Origin: Halomonas fontilapidosi
GTDB lineage: Bacteria > Pseudomonadota > Gammaproteobacteria > Pseudomonadales > Halomonadaceae
NCBI RefSeq assembly: GCF_014192285.1
Contig: NZ_JACHXQ010000013.1
Coordinates: 1 to 64,000, forward strand
DNA length: 64,000 nucleotides
Direction of reading: 5' to 3'
The translations under genes were made by a program, and so were the position numbers. A model generated the notes under the pieces. It ran no database searches. It was given only the letters and a program-made list of their open reading frames with translations, and had not been told where the DNA came from. Below, in pieces: positions 1 to 11,174 of this stretch; positions within the stretch are counted from its first letter, which is position 1; each line of letters begins with the position of its first letter.

Positions 1-1061
1 TCCTGGATGCGCCGCTCGCGCTCGGCGCCCAGGCAGACCCGGTCCATGGCTTCCACCGTCTCCACCGGGAAGTCGCCGCTGGCGGTCTCGGCGGAAAGCA
101 TCACCGCGTCGGTGCCGTCGAGCACGGCGTTGGCGACGTCGAATACCTCGGCGCGCGTCGGCAGCGGGGCGTCGATCATCGACTCCATCATCTGGGTGGC
201 GGTGATCACCGCGCGATTGAGCGTGCGGGCATGCTTGATGATGCGCTTCTGGGTGCCGATCAGCGCGGCATCGCCGATCTCCACGCCCAGGTCGCCGCGC
301 GCCACCATCACCGCCTCGCTGGCGCGGATGATGGCGTCCAGGGTCTCGTCATCGGCCACCGCCTCGGCGCGCTCGAGCTTGGCCACCAGGCCGATCTCGG
401 CGCCCGCCTCGCCGAGCAGCTCGCGGGCTTCGTGCATGTCGGCGGCGCTGCGCGGGAAGGAGATCGCCAGGTAGTCGACGCCGATCGCCACGGCGGTCTC
501 CAGGTCGGCCTTGTCCTTCTCGGTGAGCGCCGGCGCCGAGAGGCCGCCGCCCTGCTTGTTGATGCCCTTGTTGTTGGAGAGCCTGCCGCCCACCACCACG
601 CTGGTGTGGATCAGGTGGTCGGCGACGCGGTTGACGTCGACCACCACCCGACCGTCGTCGAGCAGCAGGCGGTCGCCGGGGGCGACGTCGTCGGCGAGGG
701 TCTTGTAGTCGCAGCCGACCCGGCTGGCGTCACCCTCGTCGTTGCCCAGGCCCATGTCGAGGATGAAAGACTGCCCCTCCTCGAGTTCCACGGCCCCCGC
801 CTTGAAGCGGGCGATGCGGATCTTGGGGCCCTGCAGGTCGCCCAGCGCGGCGACGCTCTTGCCCAGGCGCTCGGCGATCTCGCGCACCCGCGTGAGACGC
901 TGGCGGTGATCGTCGGGGTTGCCGTGGGAGAAGTTGAGGCGCACCACATCGACGCCAGCCTCGAGCATTGCCTCCAGGGCGCCCTCCCGGTCGCTGGCAG
1001 GGCCCAGGGTGGCGACGATCTTGGTGCGACGGATAGGGGTGTGCAGAGGGGTGGTGGACAT
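1..1061 (-). CDS. pyk: Pyruvate kinase, 3' part cut off by window edge
   Basis: Last step of glycolysis and the Entner-Doudoroff lower branch: phosphoenolpyruvate + ADP to pyruvate + ATP, in the cytosol. Reading the minus strand gives [20 protein letters not shown] at the N-terminus, then RLNFSHG, the B domain, and the barrel motifs with [10 protein letters not shown] and ATQMMESM, all standard for the family. The frame stays open to the first base of the window, so about 350 residues of a usual 470-480 are visible. The ATG at 1061 is preceded by a clean AAGGAG Shine-Dalgarno 6 nt upstream. Divergent from gapA, with HexR-like sites between them. Confidence 0.95.
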   Translation of the reverse strand, partial: MSTTPLHTPIRRTKIVATLGPASDREGALEAMLEAGVDVVRLNFSHGNPDDHRQRLTRVREIAERLGKSVAALGDLQGPKIRIARFKAGAVELEEGQSFILDMGLGNDEGDASRVGCDYKTLADDVAPGDRLLLDDGRVVVDVNRVADHLIHTSVVVGGRLSNNKGINKQGGGLSAPALTEKDKADLETAVAIGVDYLAISFPRSAADMHEARELLGEAGAEIGLVAKLERAEAVADDETLDAIIRASEAVMVARGDLGVEIGDAALIGTQKRIIKHARTLNRAVITATQMMESMIDAPLPTRAEVFDVANAVLDGTDAVMLSAETASGDFPVETVEAMDRVCLGAERERRIQ

Positions 1062-1117
1062 GTCGAGCTCCTTCGATGTGGACGCTGGTTGTTATTCACT
1101 CACGATACCGCTTTCAA

Positions 1118-1132
1118 GGTAAGTTTACTACA
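1118..1132. promoter_or_regulatory. HexR-like operator, pyk side
   Basis: On the minus strand this reads TGTAGTAAACTTACC, which differs at only two positions from the gammaproteobacterial HexR consensus TGTAGTAAAATTACA as I recall it. It lies about 57 nt upstream of the pyk start. HexR is an RpiR-family, KDPG-responsive repressor that typically controls gap, pyk and Entner-Doudoroff genes. The regulator itself is not in this window, so the assignment is inferred from sequence and position. Confidence 0.6.
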
Positions 1133-1251
1133 TGACGCAGTACTTTCACCCGGCCGCGCTTCTAGCGGATGGTGGAGCCAATCACAGCCATTGGTGCGGC
1201 AACTGCGAAGACTGGAGTGGCGACCGAGAGGAAGGAAATAAGGCGTTATGT

Positions 1252-1266
1252 TGTAAAGTTACTAAA
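1252..1266. promoter_or_regulatory. HexR-like operator, gapA side
   Basis: The minus strand reads TTTAGTAACTTTACA, 12 of 15 matches to the HexR consensus TGTAGTAAAATTACA. It sits about 176 nt upstream of gapA and 134 bp from the first HexR-like site, so each divergent gene would have its own operator. The rest of the 380-bp pyk-gapA intergenic region shows no gene that I can support. A TTGAGC at 1273 with a poorly spaced CATTAT could be a weak sigma-70 promoter for gapA. Confidence 0.55.
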
Positions 1267-1441
1267 AAATGCTTGAGCCCCGGACGCGACTGGTCCACAT
1301 TATGGATAGATGAAATGTGGCCATCGCGCAGCGATCGAGATCGCGCACGCAGAAGATGAGCCGGGTGCTCGCCAGGACATTCTCGCCCCCTTGGCTCCGC
1401 CACGCCCCCTAGAACGCTACTGGACCGAGGAGAACAACGCC

Positions 1442-2464
1442 ATGACGCTCAAGATTGCCATCAACGGTTTCGGCCGCATCGGCCGCAACGTGCTGCGGGC
1501 CCTTTACGAGAACGGCTATCGCAATCGCATCCAGGTGGTCGCCATCAACGATCTCGGCGACCCCTCACTGAATGCGCATCTGTTGCGCCACGACACCGTG
1601 CACGGCCATTTTCCCTTCTCCGTCGAACACGACGACGAGAGCTTGAGCGTGGATGGCCAGCGGATTGCCATTCTTTCCGAACGGGACCCTTCAGCTCTCC
1701 CCTGGACGTCTCTGGGCGTAGACCTGGTGATGGAGTGCACCGGCCTGTTCACCAAGCGTGAGGCCGCCGCCAAGCACATTGCGGCGGGCGCCGAGCGTGT
1801 GCTGATCTCTGCGCCGAGCCCCGATGCCGACGCCACCGTGGTGTTCGGCGTCAATGAGGATGTGCTCACGCCCGAGCACCGGGTGGTCTCCAACGCGTCC
1901 TGCACCACCAACTGTCTGGCCCCTGTGGCCCAGGCGCTGCACGAGGCGGTGGGCATCGAGAACGGCCTGATGACCACGGTGCATGCCTACACCAATGATC
2001 AGAACCTCTCCGACGTCTACCACAAGGACCCCTACCGGGCCCGCAGCGCGACGCACTCGATGATCCCGACCAAGACTGGTGCCGCGGCGGCGGTGGGGCT
2101 GGTGCTGCCGGAACTGGCCGGCAAGTTCGATGGCCTGGCCGTGCGCGTGCCGGTGATCAACGTCTCGCTGGTCGACCTGGTGTTCACCGCCAGTCGCGAG
2201 ACCACCAAGGAAGAGATCAACGAGATCGTGGCCAGCGCCGCCGAGGCCTCCCCGGTGCTGGCGGTCAACGCCCAGCCGCTGGTCTCCATCGATTTCAACC
2301 ACGATGCCCACTCCTCGACCTTCGACGCCAACCACACCCGGGTGAACGGCCGCCTGGTCAAGGTGATGGCCTGGTACGACAACGAGTGGGGCTTCTCCAA
2401 CCGCATGCTGGACACCGCCCTGGCCATGCACACGGCCGCCGGCGGCGAGCGCGACGCAGCCTGA
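1442..2464 (+). CDS. gapA: Glyceraldehyde-3-phosphate dehydrogenase, type I
   Basis: NAD-dependent oxidation and phosphorylation of glyceraldehyde 3-phosphate in glycolysis/ED metabolism, cytosolic. The 340-aa product begins [21 protein letters not shown] (Rossmann GxGxxG). It contains [12 protein letters not shown] with the catalytic Cys and ends with [13 protein letters not shown], all classical GAPDH motifs. The frame is open further upstream, but that stretch has no family similarity. The ATG at 1442 sits at the conserved N-terminus. Faces pyk divergently and the aspartate kinase gene convergently. Likely HexR-controlled, given the operator-like palindromes upstream. Confidence 0.95.
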   Translation: MTLKIAINGFGRIGRNVLRALYENGYRNRIQVVAINDLGDPSLNAHLLRHDTVHGHFPFSVEHDDESLSVDGQRIAILSERDPSALPWTSLGVDLVMECTGLFTKREAAAKHIAAGAERVLISAPSPDADATVVFGVNEDVLTPEHRVVSNASCTTNCLAPVAQALHEAVGIENGLMTTVHAYTNDQNLSDVYHKDPYRARSATHSMIPTKTGAAAAVGLVLPELAGKFDGLAVRVPVINVSLVDLVFTASRETTKEEINEIVASAAEASPVLAVNAQPLVSIDFNHDAHSSTFDANHTRVNGRLVKVMAWYDNEWGFSNRMLDTALAMHTAAGGERDAA

Positions 2465-2514
2465 CGCGCGGCCATCGCCGATGGCCGACCCCGTCTCCCC
2501 TCGCAATACGAGAT

Positions 2515-2534
2515 CGGGCCACTGCGGTGGCCCG
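2515..2534. terminator. Hairpin between gapA and aspartate kinase gene
   Basis: CGGGCCAC / GTGGCCCG inverted repeat with a 4-nt loop lies between the convergent 3' ends. There is no clear U-run on either side, so it may be a weak or Rho-assisted terminator. A second small hairpin (GCCATCGCCGATGGC) lies just before it, near 2471. Confidence 0.4.
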
Positions 2535-2600
2535 AGCTCGTTTCGCGGCTGGTTGGGTGGCACCCAGGGCAGTTCCAGTTCGCTCCCCGGTGTGGCGAGC

Positions 2601-3896
2601 CTAGCGCGGAATATGCCAGGTCCCCCGGCACTGGCTGCCGGGGAAAAGCCGTTGAGCGGTATCGGCGTTGCGCCGTTCGGCAAGGCTGTCGCGTCCGGCG
2701 CTCAGGGCCGCCAGCAGGGCGTCGTCGGCATGGCGCACGTTGAGCAGGGTCAGGTCGTCACAGCGCTCCACTGCATAGTCTTCACACAGCGACGCAACCA
2801 GCGGTTCCAGGCGTTCGGGATGGCCATCCAGCGATAGAGAAAGACGCATCGCCCCGGCATCGATCAGGCCGGCATGCAGCCCGGCTTCCACCAGACGGCC
2901 GAGAATGTCGTGCTGGCGCGCCTCGTCCATGAAGGTAAAGTCTCGAGTACGTATTTCCAGCAGCGTCTGTGCCTCGCGCAGGATCAGTGACGGCGTCTGG
3001 GTGTCGAATCGCGTGTCCTGACCGATGGTGCTGGGCGGTGCCTCCAGGTCCTCGAAGGAGCGCACCGTCAGCGGTATCGATTTCTGCTGCAGCGGGCCCA
3101 GGGTCTTGGGGTGGATCACCTTGGCGCCGTGCCAGGCCAGCTCGACGGCCTCGTCGTAGGAGATCTGCTCGAGCTGTACCGCGTTGTCGACGCGTCGCGG
3201 ATCGGCATTGAAGATCCCCGGCACGTCCTTCCAGATGGTGACCTCCTCCGCGTCCAGGCAGTGGGCGAGGATCGCTGCGCTGAAGTCGGAGCCCTCACGG
3301 CCCAAGGTGGTCGAGGTGCCCTCGACCGTGCCGCCGATGAAGCCCTGGGTGATGTGTATCCTGTCGTTGTCTGACGCCATGGCACGCACCCGCTCGGCGG
3401 TGGCCTGCCAGTCGACATTGGCCGCCTGGTAGCAGTCATCGGTGACCACCAGATCCCGGGCATCCTGCCACTCGGTCGCCATCCCGATCTCGTCCAGCCA
3501 GGCGCTGATGATGGTCGTGGAGAGCAGCTCGCCGAAGCAGACGGTCTGGTCATAGTGGAAGGGGCGCTCACGACGTGCATGGCGGCGATGACGCTGGTCG
3601 AGCTCGGTGAGTAGCGACTCGACACGCTTCTTGACCGGGCCGGCCCGGTCGCCGAACAGGGCCTCGACGGTGGTCAGATGCTCCCGGCGCAGAGTCTCGA
3701 GGCGCTCCTGGTAGTCGGCCGCTTCGCCTTCTCGGGCCGCGGCCAGCAGCGCCTCCAGGGCGTTGGTGGTCTTGCCCATGGCCGAGACCACCACGATCAG
3801 CGGGCGCGCCCGGAAACGGGCCAGCAGCTCGCCCACGCGACGAATGGCCGCGGCGTCCTGGACCGAGGCGCCGCCGAACTTGAAGACCTGGGTCAT
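2601..3896 (-). CDS. Aspartate kinase, monofunctional
   Basis: Phosphorylates L-aspartate at the entry to the aspartate-semialdehyde pathway (lysine, threonine, methionine, and here perhaps polyamines). The 431-aa product starts MTQVFKFGGASV (kinase signature KFGGxSV), has TTLGREGSDFSAA and the WKDVPGIFNADPR segment, and then an ACT-like regulatory region from about residue 300. RBS GGGAG lies 8 nt before the ATG. The gene is close to the carboxynorspermidine pair, whose dehydrogenase consumes aspartate semialdehyde. It may therefore be a pathway-dedicated paralogue rather than the general LysC, but I cannot tell which regulatory class it belongs to from sequence alone. Confidence 0.9.
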   Translation of the reverse strand: MTQVFKFGGASVQDAAAIRRVGELLARFRARPLIVVVSAMGKTTNALEALLAAAREGEAADYQERLETLRREHLTTVEALFGDRAGPVKKRVESLLTELDQRHRRHARRERPFHYDQTVCFGELLSTTIISAWLDEIGMATEWQDARDLVVTDDCYQAANVDWQATAERVRAMASDNDRIHITQGFIGGTVEGTSTTLGREGSDFSAAILAHCLDAEEVTIWKDVPGIFNADPRRVDNAVQLEQISYDEAVELAWHGAKVIHPKTLGPLQQKSIPLTVRSFEDLEAPPSTIGQDTRFDTQTPSLILREAQTLLEIRTRDFTFMDEARQHDILGRLVEAGLHAGLIDAGAMRLSLSLDGHPERLEPLVASLCEDYAVERCDDLTLLNVRHADDALLAALSAGRDSLAERRNADTAQRLFPGSQCRGTWHIPR

Positions 3897-4034
3897 CGTG
3901 CATTCTCCCGCCGTTCGCTGTGGTTACCGGTGCTACCTTGCGTGAAATTTCCGCTCGGGGAAAGTGCGTCGCGCTGCTGCTACCCTGAAGGTTTTCGGCC
4001 TGCCTCCTCGGGGGCGTCTCGCTGGGAAGGCGCG

Positions 4035-4769
4035 ATGGATAACACCTTCTGGACGGCTTTGGTCACCAGCCTGCTGGCGGCGCTTGTGACTTCGCTGGGC
4101 ATCTACACCATCCGCCGTTTTGCTGACTGGGGGGAGCGCAACACTACCTACTTCATGTGCTTCGCCGCGGGGGTGCTGGTCGCCGCCTCCTTCCTGCACA
4201 TCATTCCCCGCGCGCTGGCGATGAACCCCGACGCCTCGGCGTGGCTGCTGGTCGGGTTCCTCGGGCTGCACCTGTTCAACCGCTTTCTCACCGCCTTCGT
4301 CTGCGAGCGCCGGCCCGACGGTCGGGATGTCGCCATTGGCATAGTGCCGATGCTCGGTATCGGCTTCCACTCCTTCATCGACGGCTTCATCTACTCCATC
4401 GCCTTCACGGTCAGCGTCCTCACGGGCTACCTGGCAACCGTCGGCATGGTGCTGCACGAGTTTCCCGAGGGGATCATCACCTACCTGCTGCTGCTGCGCG
4501 GCGGGATCAAGGAGCGGCGGGCGATGTGGCTGGCCTTCCTGGCCGCGGCGGCGACCACCCCGCTGGGGATGCTGGTCTCCTATCCGCTGGTCAGCCGGAT
4601 CGATCCCTCGACCCTGGGCGCGCTGCTAGGGCTCTCGGCTGGGGCCCTGGTCTATGTGGGAGCGACCCACCTGCTGCCCCGGGCGGAGCAGGAGCACCGC
4701 AAGTACAGCCTGGTGGCGCTGGCGGGCGGGGTGCTGGTGGCCGTGGTCATCGTCGCCTCCAAGGCGTGA
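4035..4769 (+). CDS. ZIP-family divalent metal transporter
   Basis: Inner-membrane uptake carrier for zinc or related divalent metals. The 244-aa product has about eight hydrophobic segments. The two metal-binding helices typical of ZIP proteins are visible: FHSFIDGFIYSIAF and VLHEFPEGIITYLL (HExPEG type). The frame extends upstream without similarity. ATG 4035 is preceded by GGGAAGG and fits the family N-terminus. It stands alone on the plus strand between two minus-strand genes, with a strong hairpin behind it. Substrate (Zn, Fe, Mn) cannot be read from the sequence. Confidence 0.88.
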   Translation: MDNTFWTALVTSLLAALVTSLGIYTIRRFADWGERNTTYFMCFAAGVLVAASFLHIIPRALAMNPDASAWLLVGFLGLHLFNRFLTAFVCERRPDGRDVAIGIVPMLGIGFHSFIDGFIYSIAFTVSVLTGYLATVGMVLHEFPEGIITYLLLLRGGIKERRAMWLAFLAAAATTPLGMLVSYPLVSRIDPSTLGALLGLSAGALVYVGATHLLPRAEQEHRKYSLVALAGGVLVAVVIVASKA

Positions 4770-4786
4770 GCCACGGTGGCCCGAAA

Positions 4787-4816
4787 CGCGACAGGCACCC
4801 GAAGGTGCCTGTCGCG
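4787..4816. terminator. Bidirectional hairpin between ZIP gene and nspC
   Basis: A perfect 13-bp stem (CGCGACAGGCACC / GGTGCCTGTCGCG) closed by a CGAA tetraloop, placed between two convergent genes. U-runs are poor on both sides. Confidence 0.6.
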
Positions 4817-4857
4817 CTCTGCCTGTCATGGAGTGCCTGTCGTACCCGGCGCGGGCG

Positions 4858-6030
<1,173 letters not shown>

Positions 6031-6037
6031 GACGTGA

Positions 6038-7237
<1,200 letters not shown>

Positions 7238-7450
7238 GAGGGTTCGAATCCAGATCGGGAAAGTCAAAATGGTAGGGGATCATGCCACCCCGGTCTTGAC
7301 CTCGCCCGGCCGCGGGGCCGGCGAGTGGGCGCTGATGATGGCTCCCCCTGAGGCTGGCCGCAAGAGGTTTTCGCGTCAAGGCTAAGACCAAGGTCGGGGG
7401 GCGTAGGCGACGTCACAGGTCCTCTCGGGACAAGGCGGCCACCGCGGGCG

Positions 7451-8620
7451 TCAGGCGGTTGAGGGATGAAACGGCTCGCCCGCCAGGCGGCGCACTTCAA
7501 CGTGGGAGAGCCATTCGATGTCGCGAGCGGCCGCCTCGAGGCGGTGAATCACCGTATCGCTGTCGAAGGGTGACTGCTCGTCCAGGCAGATCACCACCGT
7601 GACCTTGCCGTCCAGATAGTGCAGTCCGATCTCGCGGATCTCCGGCCAGACGTCGAGCGACGCCCAGCGTTCCGCCAGGGCGGCCTCCACGTCGGGACGA
7701 AGCGGGAGTCCCGGGAAACGGCTGGGGTCGCCCTCTCCGGTATCGTCTTCGGGGTCGATGTGGAAGGTCAGGTCGGTGAGAGCCGGGAAAGCGTTGCGCA
7801 GGCGCCGGCTCACCTCGTTGCCGATCTCGTGGCCCTCGGAGACGCTGATCCGTGGCGACACCACCACGTGCAGGTCGAGCATGGTATGTCCGGCCGACTG
7901 GCGAGTGCGCAGGTCGTGGATGCCCTCGACACCGGACACGCTCATCGCCACCTGGCGCATGTCCTCCTGGGTGGACACGGGCAGGGCGGTATCCACCAGC
8001 TCGCGGCCCGACTCCCACAGCAGGTCCCAGCCCACCTTGCCGACCATCAGCCCGACGATCACCGCCGCCAGGGTGTCGACCCAGGTGGCGCCGAACTGGC
8101 TGCCCACCAGCGCGACCATCACCACGCCCGTGGAGAGCACGTCGCTGCGGTGGTGCCAGGCGTTGGCCTCGAGCATCTTCGAGCCGACACGCTGTGCCAC
8201 GCGCCGTGTCAGGTGGAAGAGCCACTCTTTGGTCGCCAGTGCCAGGGCGGTCAGCAGAATCGCCCAGATGCCGGGCGGCGGAATCTCGGCAGCAGAGAAC
8301 AGGCGCTGCAGGCTCGACCAGGCGATACCGCCGGCCACGAAGATCAGCACGCTGCCCAGGAACAGGGTGGCCAGGGTCTCGATGCGGCCGTGGCCGTAGT
8401 GATGGTCGTGGTCGGGCCCTTGATGCCCATAGTGTGACGCGGCAAGCACAAAGCCGTCGGTCACCAGATCAGAGAAGGAGTGGATGCCATCGGCGACCAG
8501 GGCCGCGGAGCCGACGATGCCGCCGACAATGATCTTGACCACGCCGAGCAGGGTGTTGACCGCCACCGACAACAGCGTGATGCGCTGGGTGGCGTGATGC
8601 TTGTTGGGGTTGCTCTGCAT
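7451..8620 (-). CDS. Cation diffusion facilitator (CDF) family transporter
   Basis: Inner-membrane proton-coupled exporter of divalent cations (Zn, Fe, Mn or Co). The 389-aa protein has six predicted membrane segments. Metal-site motifs are HSFSDLVTDG in TM2 and HHRSDVLSTG in TM5. A histidine-rich loop DHDHHYGHG follows TM2, and there is a long cytosolic C-terminal domain, longer than the usual 300-aa CDF, with a second dimerisation-like repeat. ATG 8620 is followed immediately by a typical start MQSNPNKHHATQR. It stands between the polyamine genes and ssrA, and nothing nearby fixes the substrate. Confidence 0.88.
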   Translation of the reverse strand: MQSNPNKHHATQRITLLSVAVNTLLGVVKIIVGGIVGSAALVADGIHSFSDLVTDGFVLAASHYGHQGPDHDHHYGHGRIETLATLFLGSVLIFVAGGIAWSSLQRLFSAAEIPPPGIWAILLTALALATKEWLFHLTRRVAQRVGSKMLEANAWHHRSDVLSTGVVMVALVGSQFGATWVDTLAAVIVGLMVGKVGWDLLWESGRELVDTALPVSTQEDMRQVAMSVSGVEGIHDLRTRQSAGHTMLDLHVVVSPRISVSEGHEIGNEVSRRLRNAFPALTDLTFHIDPEDDTGEGDPSRFPGLPLRPDVEAALAERWASLDVWPEIREIGLHYLDGKVTVVICLDEQSPFDSDTVIHRLEAAARDIEWLSHVEVRRLAGEPFHPSTA

Positions 8621-8794
8621 GGTCGTACCTCGTCACGCTCCCCGAGTCAGGTTGCCTGGTAAAGTCAGCTTAAATGGTACCGAACAGGTCCAGATTTGCA
8701 CAAGGCATCACGTCGGCGGTGGCCTCGCACTCCAACGGCGTCGACATCGTTGTCTACCCACTGTGCGTGGTGGGGAGGTGATAGCCCAACAAAC

Positions 8795-8816
8795 GAAAAA
8801 AGCGCCCGTAGGCGCT
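8795..8816 (-). terminator. Rho-independent terminator of ssrA
   Basis: On the minus strand AGCGCC-TACG-GGCGCT is followed by six U residues, a textbook intrinsic terminator just downstream of the tmRNA 3' end. Confidence 0.85.
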
Positions 8817-8832
8817 TGATTCGTCGACTGTT

Positions 8833-9213
8833 TGGTGGAGGCGGCGGGAATTGAACCCGCGTCCGCCGGCACTCACCCATTGGCTCTACATGCTTAGTTT
8901 CGTCTTTTGATTTAACGCGACTGGCTCCGACGAGCAGGATCCAGCCACGCGATTCCTCGTCAGTTTTAACGATCGGCGAGAGGACACCACCGATCGCGAT
9001 CCCATCAGTCTTGGCTCGTATCCCGTCAGCGATGAATGGGCACATCGCCTTCGGGCCGGGCTAGAAGCTAGCGGCGTTTAAGCTGCCAGCGCGCCCTGAG
9101 CGTAGTTGTCGTCGTTTGCGACTATTTAATCGTGATGTTGGATTTACGAGATACATCACGCTCTCGGCATGCACCTCAGGGATTGTCACCGGCGTCGAAA
9201 CCGTGTCGCCCCC
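8833..9213 (-). ncRNA. ssrA: Transfer-messenger RNA (tmRNA)
   Basis: Rescues stalled ribosomes with SmpB. The 5' end GGGGGCG pairs fully with CGCCUCC before ACCA at the 3' end, including the conserved G-U pair of the alanine acceptor stem. The T-arm GGGUUCAAUUCCC and the encoded CCA are present. The resume codon GCA opens a tag reading frame ANDDNYAQGALAA then UAA, so the tag is Ala + 13 residues. This is longer than the E. coli and P. aeruginosa tags but has the same ANDxNYA core and LAA end. Total length is 381 nt. Adjacent to smpB on the same strand. Confidence 0.97.
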
Positions 9214-9222
9214 GTAACGCGC

Positions 9223-9251
9223 ATCCTAACAGGATGTGCAGTTCTGTGACA
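9223..9251 (-). promoter_or_regulatory. Probable sigma-70 promoter of ssrA
   Basis: Minus strand -10 TAGGAT (9228-9223) lies 9 nt before the tmRNA 5' end, with a weak -35 TGTCAC 17 nt upstream. A small CATCCT/AGGATG hairpin overlaps the -10. Confidence 0.45.
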
Positions 9252-9253
9252 CC

Positions 9254-9745
9254 TTAGCCCTTGATTTGTTCCCGCATGATGCGGCCCTTCTGCCGCTGCC
9301 AATCGCGGTCCTTCTCGGTGGCCCGCTTGTCATGCAGCTTCTTGCCGGTCACCAGGGCCAGCTCGCACTTCACCCGGTTGTTCTTCCAGTAGAGCTTGAG
9401 CGGCACGCAGGTGTGTCCCTTCTCCTGGGTGCGCGAGAAGATCTTGGCGATTTCCTTGCGATGCAGCAGCAGCTTGCGGGTGCGTGTGGGGTCTGCCAGC
9501 TCGTGGGTGCTCGCCGTGTTCAGCGGCATGATGTGACTGCCTAGCAGCCAGGCCTCGCCGTTCTTGACCAGAATATAGGTATCGGTCAGCTGCGCCTTGC
9601 CGGCCCGCAGGCTCTTGACCTCCCAGCCAGCGAGCACCAGGCCGGCCTCGAAGGTCTCGTCGATGTGATACTCGAAGCGAGCCTTCTTGTTCTGAGCGAT
9701 GACGTTGTTGCCGGGCCCCTTGCTCTTTCCCTTCTTGTTGGCCAT
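9254..9745 (-). CDS. smpB: SsrA-binding protein SmpB
   Basis: Binds tmRNA and fills the empty decoding centre during trans-translation. The 163-aa product starts [20 protein letters not shown], has the OB-fold segment [18 protein letters not shown] and ends with the basic [18 protein letters not shown] tail that enters the mRNA channel. Length and motifs are normal. ATG 9745 has CGAGG upstream; the longer frame adds unrelated residues. Placed directly upstream of ssrA, whose promoter lies at its 3' end. Confidence 0.96.
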   Translation of the reverse strand: MANKKGKSKGPGNNVIAQNKKARFEYHIDETFEAGLVLAGWEVKSLRAGKAQLTDTYILVKNGEAWLLGSHIMPLNTASTHELADPTRTRKLLLHRKEIAKIFSRTQEKGHTCVPLKLYWKNNRVKCELALVTGKKLHDKRATEKDRDWQRQKGRIMREQIKG

Positions 9746-9873
9746 GAAACCTCGTGTCCTGTATCTGCCGATGGCGCTGCCCCTTCGATGTGGGGGGAAG
9801 CGTGGTACCATTCAAGGCCTGAAATAACCGCTCATGATACGCCCTGGGCACTGTGAAGTCAGCGGAGAGCTCA

Positions 9874-10308
9874 ATGCCAACGGTCAATCGGTCCGCCATG
9901 GTGCGGCACACCCCCCAGGAAATGTTCGATCTGGTCAACGATTTCGAGCGCTATCCGGAGTTCCTGCCCGGATGCCGGCGCTCGCGCCTGCTGGAGCGTG
10001 ACGAGGCGCACCTGATCGGTGAGATGACGCTGGGTCGGGCAGGCATCGAGCAGAGCTTCACCACCCGCAACGACCTGATCGCGCCCGAGCGCATCGAGAT
10101 GTCGCTGGTCAGCGGTCCGTTCAAGCGCCTGCGGGGTCGCTGGCTGTTCCTGCCGATGGGCGAGAATGCCTGCAAGGTGAGCCTCGAGCTGGAATTTGAG
10201 TTCGCCAACCGCCTGCTGGGCATGGCCTTCGGCAAGCTCTTCCAGCAAGTGGCCGGTCAGCTGGTGGATTCCTTTACCCGTCGGGCAGACGAGCTATATG
10301 GCGCCTAG
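9874..10308 (+). CDS. ratA: RatA/PasT-family START-domain protein (coenzyme Q-binding, COQ10-like)
   Basis: Small single-domain START/polyketide-cyclase-like protein of 144 aa. In E. coli RatA has been described as an inhibitor of 70S ribosome association, and eukaryotic COQ10 relatives bind ubiquinone. The in-vivo role here is therefore uncertain. Visible family features are NRSAMVRHTPQEMFDLVNDFERYPEFLPGC at the start and FGKLFQQVAGQLVDSFTRRA at the end. ATG 9874 is chosen over the GTG at 9853 because GGAG lies 7 nt before it. Overlaps rnfH by 11 nt and is divergent from smpB, the usual arrangement. Confidence 0.9.
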   Translation: MPTVNRSAMVRHTPQEMFDLVNDFERYPEFLPGCRRSRLLERDEAHLIGEMTLGRAGIEQSFTTRNDLIAPERIEMSLVSGPFKRLRGRWLFLPMGENACKVSLELEFEFANRLLGMAFGKLFQQVAGQLVDSFTRRADELYGA

Positions 10309-10612
10309 AGAGTCGGCCCTCCTCGATGTCGAGGTAGCCTTTGCGCTGCCCGAACGTCAGCGCATCATTCCGCTCGCGGTGCCCGACGGCACGACGGCCC
10401 GCCAGGCGGTGGAGATGGCAAGGCTGGAAGAGGCGTTTCCTGAGTTGCCCCCGGCCACGTTTCGGGAGGCCGATCTGGGGATCTTCGGTCGGCGCTTGCG
10501 CGACCAAGATTCCAGGGTGCTTCGCGCCGGGGATCGAGTAGAGGTCTATCGGCCGCTGCAGCTCGATCCCAAGGCGGCGCGCAGCGCGCGGGCCGGCCGC
10601 GGAAAGGATTGA
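10298..10612 (+). CDS. rnfH: RnfH-family ubiquitin-like protein (RatB)
   Basis: A 104-aa protein of the RnfH family with a beta-grasp fold. Motifs are LDVEVAFALPERQ at the N-terminus and FGRRLRDQDSRVLRAGDRVEVYRPL near the C-terminus, followed by a basic tail. Its biochemical role is not established. It starts at ATG 10298 inside the end of ratA, so the two are translationally coupled. Confidence 0.9.
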   Translation: MAPRESALLDVEVAFALPERQRIIPLAVPDGTTARQAVEMARLEEAFPELPPATFREADLGIFGRRLRDQDSRVLRAGDRVEVYRPLQLDPKAARSARAGRGKD

Positions 10613-10615
10613 ACG

Positions 10616-10640
10616 CCTTGCCGGTATCTGGCCGGCAAGG
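10616..10640. terminator. Hairpin between rnfH and bamE
   Basis: CCTTGCCGG / CCGGCAAGG, 9 bp with a 7-nt loop, between the convergent 3' ends. There is no U-run, so termination efficiency is uncertain. Confidence 0.45.
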
Positions 10641-10667
10641 GTATCGAGCAGGGCTTGTGGCCGTTCG

Positions 10668-11102
10668 CTACTCGCCGGGGCGATCCGGCGTGACGTTATC
10701 GATGGGGTCTTCCTGGACGTCTGAAATGCCTTCGACGCTGGGTCCCACTCCCTGATCATCGGGTAGCGAGATGTCGCGGGAGAAATTGCCGTGACGGTCG
10801 ACAGCGGCCAGGCGGTTGCCCTGGAAAGTCAGGGTGATGCGTCGCTGCTCCACGCCGGCGTAGGCCTTGTCGAGGCGGTAGACGTAGTCCCACTCGCTGC
10901 TGTCAAAGGGCGCCTCGAGCAGGGGGCTGCCCATCAGGTTGACCACCTGCTGTCGACTCATGCCCGGTTGCAGCTGCTCGACCATGGCCTCGGTCACCAG
11001 GTTGCCCTGGGGCAGGTCGCGCTTGTATACCCCGAAGTAGCTGCAACCGCTGATCATCAGCAGGGCGACGGAAAGGGTGATGATTCTGGTCAGCTTTTGC
11101 AT
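10668..11102 (-). CDS. bamE: Outer membrane assembly lipoprotein BamE
   Basis: Component of the BAM complex that folds beta-barrel proteins into the outer membrane. The 144-aa precursor has a signal peptide and lipobox (LLMISGC, Cys near residue 19), then the SmpA/OmlA domain with LPQGNLVTEAMVEQLQPGMS and VVNLMGSPLL. A polar C-terminal tail follows. I start it at ATG 11102, which places a normal lipoprotein signal at the N-terminus; ATG 11141 would add 13 polar residues. Divergent from fur with only 72 bp between, a very conserved gammaproteobacterial pair. Confidence 0.93.
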   Translation of the reverse strand: MQKLTRIITLSVALLMISGCSYFGVYKRDLPQGNLVTEAMVEQLQPGMSRQQVVNLMGSPLLEAPFDSSEWDYVYRLDKAYAGVEQRRITLTFQGNRLAAVDRHGNFSRDISLPDDQGVGPSVEGISDVQEDPIDNVTPDRPGE

Positions 11103-11174
11103 TTGCGCCTGTTCTTCACTATCGTGGTTTCGGTCGATCATAACCGACCCTACCTGATACTGCGAAGAGCGACC

